DNA of 64,000 nucleotides. Source: Symsagittifera roscoffensis. Lineage: Eukaryota > Xenacoelomorpha > Acoela > Convolutidae. The notes beneath the pieces were generated by a model. The model was given only the letters and a program-made list of their open reading frames with translations, did not search any database and had not been told where the DNA came from. The position numbers and the translations under genes were made by a program. The number at the start of each line of letters is the position of its first letter. Position 1 is the first letter of the stretch. The stretch covers positions 1,982,001-2,046,000 of the forward strand of contig NC_087065.1 of assembly GCF_963678635.1 (NCBI RefSeq), written 5' to 3'. This document shows positions 32,438 to 43,061 of the stretch, piece by piece.

Positions 32438-34392
32438 TCATTGGTTAGCCTGCTTCTCCTCGAGGCGCTCATAAAATTCCGTCTTTTTACTGAGGCTATC
32501 TGCGTTCTGGTGCTTGTCACGGGTACGGTGCTCTATGATCATGTGGTATCCATCCAGGCGCACGATCCAACGACCAATATAACTTTGGTCCATCGAATAG
32601 GTTTTCAGCCAGGCAAGGGCACGATTATCCACACGTAACTTGAAGGGAGCACTCCCCAAGTAGGCCCTGTATTTTTCCACGAAAGTGATCACCGCAAACA
32701 TCTCCGCTTTTGGTGCGCCGTACTTCATTTCAGTATCACTCAGGACTTTACTCCCGTAGGCTATCGGACGAAGAACCGTTCTCCCGTTCCACCCCTGCTC
32801 CTGGTGAAGTATGCCCGATATCGCAACCACTGATGCATCCGTGTCCAGCACGAACATCCCCTTCTCTGTTGGCATGCCGAGGACCGGTGCCTCGCAAATT
32901 TCACGTTTGATGTTTTGAAATGAAACTTGTGCCTCATCAGGCCAAGTGAACTTTTTGCCCTTGTTTCTCATCAACCGCTGCATGGGGTATATTTTGTCAG
33001 CATACCCCTTGATGAACTCTCGATAATAATTAGCGAATCCCAAAAAACTCATCAGCTGTGTTTCAGTTTTAGGTGCCTTCCAGGTCAGCACCGCTTCAAC
33101 CGCTTCAGGATCCGGTCTCACTCCATGTTTGTCCACTGGCGGCCCAGATACTTTATGGAATCTCTGAGGATTTCACACTTAGAGGGTTTACATTTCAGAC
33201 CCGCCTGTTTCATGCAAGAAAACACCTCCTCCAACCTCTCCATGTGGTCTTCTAAGGTTGGTGTTGCAATCACGACATCATCAACATAACACATGATGAG
33301 ATTCCCGTACTTCTTAGTGACGCTCGTGAGTGCCTGGGCCATCAGTCGCTGGAATGCGGCCGTCGCGTTGCACAATCCGAACGGCATCCTCTTCCACTGG
33401 AACAATCCCAGCTCGCACGCAAAGCCTGTTTTCTCTCGATCTTGCTTTCTGAGTGGCACTTGCCAGAACGCAGAGCCCAGATCCAACGTCATGAAGAACT
33501 TCGCGTCTCCCAGCTTGGATAGGCTCTCATCGATGCGGGGAATTGGGTATGCGTCCTTTATAGTCACTGCGTTCAGATAACGGAAATCACAACAAAATCT
33601 GAGTTGTCCCCCTTTCTTTTTCGCCATGACCACGCCACAAGCCCACGGGGACTTCGACGGCTCGATCATGTCGTACTCCATTATCATCTCGATTTCCTTC
33701 CTACACGCTTCTGACTTGTTTGGGGTCATTCTTCTCGCCCCTTCCCTATGAGGTACCGAGCCCTCTTCTATCTCAATCTCGTGTTCTACAAAATTACAGC
33801 AACCTATGTTGGCCTTATGTTTCGAAAAAACGTCTGCGTTCCGACTTAGCACCGCTCTGAGCGAATCTAGTTCTTTGTCTGATATTTTACCCTTCAAATG
33901 TTCTATCTCAGGTAGGACTGGTTTATTCGCTGCTAACTCTGTTTCTGTCGGCATCTCAGGAAAGTTGGAACAACTAGACAGCCCATCATCTGTTTCCGAC
34001 TTCATTGAAAACAATTTCCTAGAAGATTTCAATTCATTCACTCTCTTCATTATACATTCTTGGTTCACATGCAATGGACATTTAGTTACATCAAACTTTT
34101 TCAAGTTCTCCACACTCTGAAAGTCTGTGTTCAGAGGCAAAGCATAGCCAAGTTTCTTTCCCCTCTGTATTGTCACTGTTGTTGCTTGTGTGTTCAATAA
34201 CACACTCACACACAGTCCGCTCTGAGTGAGTGAGAAGCTTCTTCCTAAAATAGCCGAGCTTTTACTGTTTGGATAAGGTACCAGACACACTTGTCTGTCA
34301 TTGCTGAGTTCATTCAAGTTCCTCATCCTAAACGTCGCTACTACAGCTTGGTTTGGTTTTAATCTAACTTTTCGATCCAGAAAAATCGGCAC
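32438..34392 (-). pseudogene. pol: Pol of element B: RT and RNase H, frame-broken
   Basis: The RT part (34392-33118) is open and keeps LDLGSAFWQ, PFGLCNA and YVDD. A frame change at about 33120-33136 lies just after SIKYLGR. The RNase H part (33136-32438) keeps DTDAS, KAEMFAV, RVDNRALAWL and HQNADSL. It ends in a TGA at 32438-32440, after which the same frame goes on into the linker. The junction with the protease part at about 34420 also needs a frame change. Residues around the active sites are intact, so decay looks recent relative to divergence from A. Confidence 0.85.
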
Positions 34393-34406
34393 CTTGGCCT
34401 GGTTAA

Positions 34407-35684
34407 TTAAGATCTTATTAAGGGGTCTCTTTCATACTTTCTCTCAGGATCCTTGATCCTAATCAACCCGTCATTGAGATCGATATCGACATCAAAGTTG
34501 CGCACGAAATCCCTTCCTAAGATGAACTGGTCTGATTCGTCCAAATTCTCCACTACTAGGAAGCTCATCCAAAGATGTCTTCCTCCGAGCTGCAGTGAAA
34601 TGATCGGGGTTTGTCCAGTCACATAGATCGCTCCCTGATTGGCAGCTATCAACCTGATGTTTGTCGGTATGAGATCCGACCTTTCGAAACCCATGTCGGT
34701 CCAAGATTTGACTGGCATGACACTAACCACTGCTCCCGTGTCTAGCAGTCCCTTTACTGAAAGTTGTCTGCCTTGAACGTCCAGCACGTGTGCGGCCAGA
34801 TCGGCCTCGCAACCTATGTGCACCGCATCTTGTTCGAGCATCGCGTTGTGTCCTATTCGTCTAACTTTCAGCTCCTCTTGACCAATGTATATCCGGCCAA
34901 TCTGATCGTTCGCATCAGTTATGTGAGCTTTTGTGTCGATGTTGATGCCATCCACATTCATTAGGATCGGGTAAGGGCCATGGACATCGATATAATGTCC
35001 ATCCACTTTCATTAGCCTCGGGCCTCCTGTTGTGAGCAGCGCTCGCACTGCCCTGGAGTCCAGTTTGGGATCTTTCTCCTTCAGGTAGTCGGCATAGATG
35101 TCCAGGTGGACTAGTGTAATCTCAGATGGTTCACTCAAGTTCTTGACCACCTGGTGCCCTGCAACTGAGATAATGGACATTATTTTCGTCCCCTCCTTCG
35201 TCATGCCGAAGGTTCTTCCAGATATAACGTTCAGTTTTAGTCCCTATTTCTTGGGTTCCTCTTTGTCTTCTGCTTTTGTCGTTTTACCCAGAACATTAAA
35301 ACTTTCCGGAAGATCTGTGCTCTCCAGCTCCGACCTTACCCATTGCTCCACTTCTTTCGTGGCTAGGTCCTGTTTGACATTCTGCAGCGCTGTCCTTGCC
35401 GCCAGGCCGTAATCTACCTTGAGTGGGCTAGACGACTCTGCCTCCAGGTTCGAGGCTACCACCTCGTCAGGCAGTGTCTTCACCTTCTTCGTCGTAAAGG
35501 TGCTCGGTGTCGTCTCCTTTCTCCGAGACTCAGCCTCGTTCATCAGAGGTGCTCGACTGGCCGTTGACACCCGAAAGCGCCTCTTCGTGGCCGGGATGTT
35601 TCGCGTCCGCCACTGCATCCCAAAATTGAGTACAATCCGACTTGAAGTGTCCCTCCAAATAACAGAAGAAACACCTCGGACCAT
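34407..35684 (-). pseudogene. pro: Gag-Pol junction and aspartic protease of element B
   Basis: This frame is +1 relative to Gag and overlaps its end (35684-35530). It carries a Lys/Glu-rich connector shared with C (NVKQDLATKEVEQ), then an in-frame TAG at 35244-35246 in the context AAA TAG GGA. After that the retropepsin follows: LLDTGAVVSV (catalytic DTG, about 34740) and FILGRDF (about 34510). The matching site in C has no stop, so the TAG is either a mutation or a readthrough site. Confidence 0.8.
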
Positions 35685-38049
35685 ATTTCATGATGAGCCT
35701 TCTGACGTACTCTTCGTGATCCTCGTCGGTCGCATCGGCGTCCTCGAGAAAGTAGCCTATCGCCCTCATATTCTGTTTGTATGCAGAACACGCGGAAACG
35801 TGATGGTCCATCGAACCACAATTCGCACACAATCTCCTCTTATCCATGTCATCGCGAGGTTTGTACCAACTGGAATTCGCACCAGTGTTTGTCCCGCTAT
35901 AGTTACCATAATTGCTGTAACGGTTTTGCGCCCTCGGCTTTATGAGTAAATACTCGCGTGACTTCGTGCGCAAATCATCGGGCGTGGGTACCTGGTCAAG
36001 TGACAGGGTGAAGTGTGTGGCCAACATCGTCTTCAAATCCTCACTCTTTACTCCGTCCATGAACTTCAAAGCAATCGCCAAGTTCCGCTCCGATATTCTC
36101 TCATCGGGATTGCTTCTCCTCCTAAGCAATTCAAGGTCGTCCAAAAATTTATCTATGGATTCGTCATCTCTTTGACGCCTCTTTTCGAACTTCACCATAG
36201 CCTGGTGCCCTTGTACTCCAGAGCCGAAACGATTCAGCAGGATGTCGAATATCTTGCGAGCGCTGTCTCTCTCATTGGCTCTTTTCGCCATTACGCAATT
36301 TAGTGCCGTACCCTCCAGGTTGCTCGTTAGCACGCTGTACTCTTGTTTCTTGGAGAGACTCTCTTCCTCAAAGTGTAACTTCATCACCTCTATCCAAGTA
36401 TCAATGCAGCCGTCTGACTCGTCTTTATATGACTTCGGCTTTTTCAGTGTCCTTCTTGACCTCTCTCCTCTCTCGGTTGACTTCGAGAGTTTGGTGATGA
36501 ATGTTTCGAGAGATCTGTTCAGAGGCTCAAACATCGAGGCATACATCGTTGTGTCCTGTGAGACTGTAGTCAGATCTGGTACTGAACTGACTTGTGGCAC
36601 AGTTGGCAACCTTGTCTCCGGGGTAGCATCTGCCTCCGGCGGGACTGGGTTTGTCCAGCCAGGCCTCGACGGGGCTGCCCTTGGCCGCTCCTTGTTCCTA
36701 GGTTCGTAGTTCCTTCTCGAGCTTTGCTAGGCTCTGGCGTTGCTGCCCGTACGATCTTCATCATTCGCATGGCGTGAGCGTTCTCTTTGGTTGGAACGCT
36801 CCTGCCAATTGCTCCCATTCAGGATCGCATCAAGCTTCCGCATCATTAAGTCAGACTTGGCATCTAACCTTTTCTCCAGGCTAGTCATCGTGTGGGCGTA
36901 GGTACTATCATGATCGTTCAACAATCGCTCGATCTCTCTCGTCATCCTAGCCTCTCTTTCCTGTGACTCCTTGTTTGCCTGTGCCAGGCTCTCCGCCAGG
37001 CATTGATCGATGTTGCGAATCAGTTGAGCCTGATCAACCCTCGCCTGCGACTTCGCGTGCGTTAGTTCATCTCTCAGATTCTCTCGACCCTGGTGAGCTC
37101 TCTCGTCAACCTGATCTATTCTCTTAGTCATGTCCCGTCTCAGTTCATCCAGACCATTCATTACGCCAGCGAAAATGTCAGTTATGTCGCCAGTGGCCCC
37201 AAATGACGGGGTTAGTCCCAAAGAAGATGAGGTCAACTGCGGCTGCAGCCTGGTGCTTGATGACGCACCGCCTTTTTGCTTGCTCATCGACGTCATCAAT
37301 CTGTCGAACGTTGATTACGCTCCCATCGTTATCCCATCTGACATGGGCCTGGTCGGCGAGACGGACGACGCCTTCCTGCTCATGTCGTTCCTTGGGCACG
37401 GTGTGAAGTTCACATCCGGATGGGTTATCTCCGGGTAGTCATAACTGGAAGATAAACCTTCAGTTCGTAGTGACGCCATGCGTTCATCGTACAAAGACTT
37501 CCAACTCTTCTTGGCCTTCGAACCCGGTTGTTCTTCACTCGGGCTTATACTCGACATCATCGCGTTGTTACTTTGCTTGGCCAGAGATGAGTGGGTATCA
37601 GCCGAATGTGAATATTCTCTCCTCCACCTATGACTCTTGGTCTCCGATTTGGACATTCCCTTGAATAACACTTCCTCTCGCGGCTCGACCTCGGAACGCT
37701 CCGAGGTCTCCTCCGTCCTCTCGACTTCCTCCCGCTCGAGGTCCTCGCTTGGCTCAAAGTCGGGTCGAATAAGCGTCCGTTCTCCTTCGTCAAAGGGGTC
37801 CACAAGCGTTTCGCTCGCGGTTCTGGCTTCGGCGCTCCGCCTTTGATCGCCATCGAGGTTTTTCTCGCTCCTTAATTTCATTTCGCTCACTGAAAGATCA
37901 GGTTGACCTTTAGTCGATTCGGTTTCGGCAAACATGTCGGAGGCGCTGCTAAACGAGGACTGACTACGCCTAGTTTTAAATTTTTGCGTGCTGCCCTTGC
38001 TCAGCCTGGGAATCTTAGTAGTCGATCCTAACGAGTCCCTGCGCTGCAT
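35530..38049 (-). pseudogene. gag: Gag of element B: coiled coil, capsid-like region and two CCHC zinc knuckles
   Basis: ATG at 38049 (MQRRDSLG) is the first in a frame that reaches 35530, about 839 residues, interrupted by TAA 37315-37317 and TAG 36727-36729 without any frame change. The N-terminal part is Ser/Glu/Arg-rich. The middle (about 37250-36850) is a coiled coil (DELRRDMTKRIDQ, LEKRLDAKSDLMMRKLD). The capsid-like part contains LEGTALNCVMAK and FLDDLELLRRRSNPDE, typical of gypsy retrotransposon Gag. Two perfect C-x2-C-x4-H-x4-C knuckles follow (CANCGSMDHHVSAC and CFFCYLEGHFKSDC). Gag would package element RNA. Confidence 0.85.
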
Positions 38050-38466
38050 GCTTTGTGACAAGAAACAATATTCGTATGATTTAATGGCGATGCACACGTA
38101 CCGCAAACAAGTTCAAGTTAAATTACTTAACGCTACCTCTTCGATCTCGTAAGTATCAAGAATGTCTCTTAGGTTTCTCAATGACAATCTTAGTGACTCA
38201 GCTAGAGTTACACACACAGGGCCTGCTCAGTATTGATATAATGCTAACTCAACCCTGTTGTATAGTATAACATTATCACAAAATTTTGACAAGATATAAT
38301 CAACACACAAAACACAATGGATAATCAGATAAGAATATCCTACAGGTGACAGCGACCTTTTGTCAGTATCAATTTATCGCCACACAATTTATCAAGTCAC
38401 TGCTTTGTTAAAACTAAACAATCTTTGATAAAAAGCAGTGATGATTCAGAAAGATCAATAAAACTT

Positions 38467-38822
38467 AGTCTTAAAGAAAAAGACTTCCCTCAATCGGAAC
38501 GATCCGAAAGAACGAAGCCCAGGACACAGCCTCCTCAAGTGAGTGTATATTTGCCTAATACACCCACCGAGGTCTTCTTTTAGGTGTCCTGCGATTGCCC
38601 GAGCTGTCCTACTAAGTAGCTCAAGGCAACCTTTGATCGAAAATTTCTATAGTCTAAGAAAAGGCTCTCCCACACCCGGACTGCTCCAAGTGCACGAGAG
38701 TAGGGAACAACTTTTCTTCTCAAGTGAAGGTGTATTTGCCTAATACACTCACCAAGGTCTTCCTTTATTTGTTCCCGGATTGCCCGAACTTTCCTATTAA
38801 GTAGCTCAAGGCAACCACACAA
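38467..38822 (-). repeat. Tandem duplication of about 180 bp in the B leader
   Basis: Units about 38467-38640 and 38652-38822 share GTGTATATTTGCCTAATACAC, the GAGGTCTTC and GATTGCCCGA blocks, and end in AAGTAGCTCAAGGCAACC. The copies have diverged by about a fifth by eye. Confidence 0.7.
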
Positions 38823-39059
38823 CCAAAATCACAATCAAAAAAAAAAATTTTTTTTTTTGTTCGGGTACTTCTGATACACCCGATCTAGAATCCAAAGTTG
38901 ATCACGAATTTCCGGGTCAAAATGGGCTCTTATGATCCTAATAAGCACCCCTAATATCCTAATATGATCTTAATTAAATGGATATTTTCCGTTTCCCAAA
39001 TTGCCACAGAAGGTTTCCTCGAGTTTCTAACAAGGAAGGTTGTTTAGAAGGTTTAAGAC

Positions 39060-41130
39060 ACTCCGGAGGGTTACTTCGGAGGGTTGTTAAGACACTTAGC
39101 CTACCTCGGAGGGTTACTTCGGAGGGTACCTTAATCACCCAAGTTACTTCGGAGGGTCCCCTTAAATTTACTAAGGAGGGTCAATAAGATGCTTAATATG
39201 CTCCGGAGGGTTACTAGGGTTACCTCCAAAATTTTCAAATTTCTGAACCTCACTTAGAAGGGCCTTCAATTAGCTTCAGTGAGCGTCAAAACAAGCTAAA
39301 TTCTCAATGGGGGGGCGGTTTTAACTTTTTTGGATGATCTCGTGGAAGTTTTCCACTAAGGAGGGTTGCTAAGGGCTTTAGCTGACTCCGGAGGGTTACC
39401 TCGGAGGGTTCCCCAAAAATCAAAAAAAAAAAGGTTATGTTACCGCGATAAAGTCTCCAAAAGCGGTCCACCTGACTTAAAACTAGTTTGGCTGACACGG
39501 TCAACCTTCCCAGTTGGATAAAAAGGTGTTTTGGTAAAATTTTCTGCCGCTCGGAGGGTTACCTGTGATTTGGACCCTCCGAACCAACAAATTCTAAAAA
39601 ATTTTTCTTTTCCGAGGTTATCAACCCAAAAACGGTTGCGGTCCGGAAAAGTGGTCCAAAACGTCGACTTATGGTACCAAAATTATCCCGATCGGTTAGC
39701 TAGTCTTTGAGAAATTGCCAAAAACGTGTTTGTCCAAATGGCCTTTTTCCACCACCTATGTAGGTTCTGAGAAACTTTTTCCGCAATTCCTATTGAAAGT
39801 GCCTAAAAATAATTGAAACGAGCGTAGTAGCCCTGTACGGCACTGGAATTATGCAAAAAACCGGACCAAAATTGGTTTGGAGACAAAAATTTGGCCAACA
39901 ACTATCAAATTTGGACCCTCCGATTCCTTCCTTTTCCAATCCTTAAGTCGTTAGCTCTATCCACGGAGCTAATCGGAGGGTTACTCAAAAATTTTTGTGG
40001 CAGCCGAGCACGTTATGCTAGCACGCTCCTAATACAAAAAATTTTATTGCTCTAACTCTAAAAACTCAAAAACTCGATCCCCAAAACAGATTGACAAAAT
40101 TCAGAAAATTATCGAAATTTTGACCGAAAAATTTTGGTTTTTTCCAACATTTACTGAGTCTTTTCTCACGCGGTTTCTTTAGTTAGGGGGATCGAACTAC
40201 GTAGCTACTCCCTATATAAAAGCTTTTTGCTGTTCGGAAAAGCTCGGATATCCAAAAATTTGGGGGTCTATAGTTTGTCAAAAATCAGTAATTTTCGACA
40301 AAATTTTGGTGTTTCTTGGGTCTAAATAGGGGATAAGTAATATATAGTTAGGACAATAATCTATTAGTAGTCGTTAATGAATAGTACTATATCCTCCTTT
40401 GCACCAAAATACCCGAATTAAGACCCTTAACTCGGAAATTTGTAATCGATGGAGGGTACAATCGGACCGCGTCAATCGTGCCCCCCACCACCTAAGTTTT
40501 AATGAAATAGTACCCGAACGATACTAAAATTGTTTCAACGATACCCAACAGTCGTTTTGGATGTTGTCCCTATGTCCCTGTTGAGTGTGGAACACGTCGG
40601 TCAGCTTGCCACTCTACCCTCCGGTCACCGGCAAAATCACCATTAACGTGCTTAAATACTCAAATTACACTCAAGGGAGGGTATCCAACCCTTCACCAAA
40701 ACACACAATCTTTCTATCAGAAACGATCTAAATCAATCTGAAACAACAACAAATAGGAAGGTCAGATCACATCTCGTCCGGAAATAACATATAAACTGTC
40801 ACTTAACGTTTTTTACTGTTTTTGGTCTTTTTTGGATTTTTTACTGTTTTTTGTACTTTTGTTGTTTTCAAATAATTTTGTTTTTGGCTTTTTCTTGGTT
40901 ATACACTATTTTTGTTTGGTTTTACGCTTTCTCTTTAATTGTTTTTGGTCCTGGGACCTCGGGACAAGCGGGCTCTAGATTTCCCACCTAACCCTCCGGC
41001 CCCCGGAATTTTCGGTGTTAACTAAGTTAAAAAGCTAAATAGTACTAGACGGAGGGTGCGCACCTTCCCCCTAGTACAATAACGGTCATTAGGGCCTCTA
41101 ACTCGGGCATACGCCCGGAGCGGAGGGTTC
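39060..41130. repeat. Dispersed CGGAGGGTTAC motif array in the B leader
   Basis: CGGAGGGT or close variants recur about 20 times, densest at 39060-39440 (for example GGAGGGTTACTTCGGAGGGT) and then every few hundred bases to 41125, mostly in the same orientation (AACCCTCCG in element sense). The spacing is irregular, so this is an interspersed motif rather than a simple satellite. Confidence 0.7.
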
Positions 41131-41179
41131 GTCGCTGAAATGCTTGCTGATCATGATGGTCTTATGCCTTTGACAGGCC

Positions 41180-41194
41180 CACCCAGGAGCGCCA
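41180..41194 (-). other. Primer-binding site of element B
   Basis: In element sense TGGCGCTCCTGGGTG, 12 bases after the 5' LTR. It starts with TGG, as expected for pairing to a tRNA 3' CCA end with a G discriminator base. The identical 15 bases occupy the same place in C. I cannot name the tRNA. Confidence 0.8.
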
Positions 41195-41206
41195 TAAAAA
41201 CGTCTA

Positions 41207-42085
41207 TGTAACATTCGCCCAAATACTACACAGCGATGGAGCGTAGAAAAAGTACCTATTAACGACTGGCAGGCGTCAGTTACCTCAATCCTACTCGTTT
41301 TTCACCGTCTGCCAGTTGATTTTCTGGTCTGTTTAGGGCTAAGTAAAAAGTTACTATTTTTAGGCCATCAGTCAAACGACTTTTGATCAGCTTTCGTTTA
41401 CATGCGAACACAACCACATAGCTGAGTCTCGGATCCTCAGGCTACGTGATTGTCATTAAAAACACGGCTCGAACAACCTATTTCAATATGTTTTTGTGTT
41501 ACAGTTCTATATTAAATCCATTGGAGATGGATTGACCCTTTCCTCTTTCTAGCTACTCATATTCTAAAATATCAAATAATACCGGTGTTAATTCAGACTT
41601 CTACGACATCCAAGTAGCTACAAAGTTAGTTTTATATAGTCCCTTCACATAAAACAGTCTCTGGGGGACCAAGCCTCCGCTCCCGTAATCTTCCTGAGAT
41701 AACGTTCTTATCTCTTCCAATTTGTGGCACGGGAGGGTTCCGTGGAATATTTCTTCCCCACTGAAGCTTCCTTCTCCACCAATCTCCACTGCTAAGAGTC
41801 TTATCGTGTGTTGTTGCCACGATAAGAGGCTTCGTATTTTTTGTCTCTTGTGCGAACGTTTTCCACAATATTTGTCGTTGTTCTCTTTTTTCGTCGTTTT
41901 TCAGTCAAAATGGCCGTCTTTTTGTATTTCTCAGAAATATTCACTCTTCATTCGAAATTATAAAAACAAAAATTCTAGAAAATTCCTACCCTCCTTCGCA
42001 ATACTTTTTCGTTCCTAAGGCCTTTATTCGTTTTTTTTTCGTGTCGTCGGAAGGTTGCGCTGTGTCAATCTGGCAGAATGGCACA
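41207..42085 (-). repeat. 5' LTR of element B (879 bp)
   Basis: Direct repeat of 17941-18825 with the same TG...CA ends (element sense TGTGCCATTCTGCC ... GCGAATGTTACA). Differences are scattered substitutions plus a few short indels, consistent with independent mutation after insertion. Confidence 0.93.
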
Positions 42086-42448
42086 ATTATGAGGTAAGGA
42101 GACTTTTAGGTTGATCCATCTGAAATGGATCAAAGTTCCACTGTCTAATAAAAAGTAACCATACGGACTGTTCCGACCCTGTTTTTAACGGCGTTCGCGT
42201 ATTTTGGGTATTTCGAGACCTAAGTATGGGGACGTTCTTATTTTCTAGACTGGGGGGGGGGGGGGGTATTTTGGCAGTGGCCTTTAAGCTGTAACTGGTT
42301 TTTAGTCTCATGTGGCAAGTGAACCGAATTGGCTCCGACCGTTCGAGGTAGAAAAACACAAGAGATAGTGTCCCTGACTCTTGAGCCGATGGTTATAGGG
42401 CCTATTTTTCTTTAACCTCAAGTGTGACGTAAGTAGGCAACGGTTACA
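42086..42448 (+). repeat. 5' LTR of element C, second part
   Basis: Aligns with 15774-16123 of the A LTR (GAGGTAAGG, GGTTGATCCATCTGAAATGG, CTAATAAAAAG, GGTTACA end). A run of about 16 G lies near 42252. Confidence 0.85.
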
Positions 42449-42459
42449 TAGTGTTTTTA

Positions 42460-42474
42460 TGGCGCTCCTGGGTG
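42460..42474 (+). other. Primer-binding site of element C
   Basis: TGGCGCTCCTGGGTG, 11 bases after the LTR end GGTTACA at 42448. It is identical to the PBS of B, including the preceding TTTTTA. Confidence 0.8.
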
Positions 42475-42923
42475 TTTTTACGACATCATGACTACGGAGT
42501 CGAACCCACTTGACTCAGCTACGGGCTACATGCTCATTCTAGAGTACCGGTGGTACGGTTCAGCGGGAACGTGTAAACCTTCCGGTTGTACCGTGATAGC
42601 TTTTTAAGAAAACTCGAGAAAACTACCTGGTACGCTCTCCGAACGAGGTTTAGCTAACCGAGAAAGGGGGTAACTAGGGGGACGAAAAAACGAGCAAAAG
42701 ACAAAAAGCGAAACAAAAACAGAAAGAAAATAGAAAAAGGAACAAAAACCATAAAACAAAAAAATGACAGTGACTTTGACACCAGATTAGTTGGATCAAA
42801 CCTTTATATTAATTAAATAGTATACCCATACTGTTTTTATAAGACCGATCGTTTCGATCAATTCAGCAATTTAGTAAGGTGCACGAGTGTGGGGCGTTGT
42901 TAAGGGTTTTCAGATAGCTTGCA

Positions 42924-43061
42924 ACTTAGCTGGGCCACTAGGAGACTTAACTGGAAGAGGTGACCAGTCGAGTAGGAAAGTGGTTCACAGGGACTTAGCT
43001 GGACCATTAGGAGACTTGACTGGAACAGGTGACCAGCCAAGTGGGAAAGTGGTGCTGGTGA
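42924..43061 (+). repeat. 69-bp tandem duplication in the C leader
   Basis: Units 42924-42992 and 42993-43061 share ACTTAGCTGG, CTAGGAGACTT or CATTAGGAGACTT, GGTGACCAG and GGAAAGTGGT. Confidence 0.8.

Larger units (their letters stand above)
38050..41179 (-). other. Leader of element B, about 3.1 kb, non-coding
   Basis: Stretches between PBS and Gag. No convincing ORF is seen on either strand. It holds a 180-bp tandem duplication and many CGGAGGGTT motifs (separate entries), with AT-rich sequence between. A leader of this length is unusual for gypsy elements and may carry packaging, splicing or translation signals. Confidence 0.7.
17941..42085 (-). mobile_element. Element B: about 24.1-kb LTR retrotransposon on the minus strand, inserted in the LTR of C
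   Basis: Bounded by direct repeats 17941-18825 and 41207-42085. Read on the minus strand it contains 5' LTR, PBS, a 3.1-kb leader, Gag, protease, RT, RNase H, integrase, macro-like domain, ORF2, ORF3, ORF4, a 3' untranslated region, polypurine tract and 3' LTR. The LTRs differ at roughly 25 positions by eye, about 3%. The flanks read GTTATT before and ATTATG after; a short duplication (ATT, or TTAT offset by a base) is visible, but its exact length is unclear. Every gene carries stops or frame changes, so B is unlikely to be autonomous. Confidence 0.9.

Noticed and set aside
35244-38049. Alternative genetic code or stop recoding to explain the stops in B
   Set aside because: All three stop codons occur, frameshifts are also common, and A keeps sense codons at comparable places, so mutation is simpler.
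42240-42275. Run of G near 42252 as a G-quadruplex element
   Set aside because: A single homopolymer, absent from the A LTR; likely slippage or sequencing noise.
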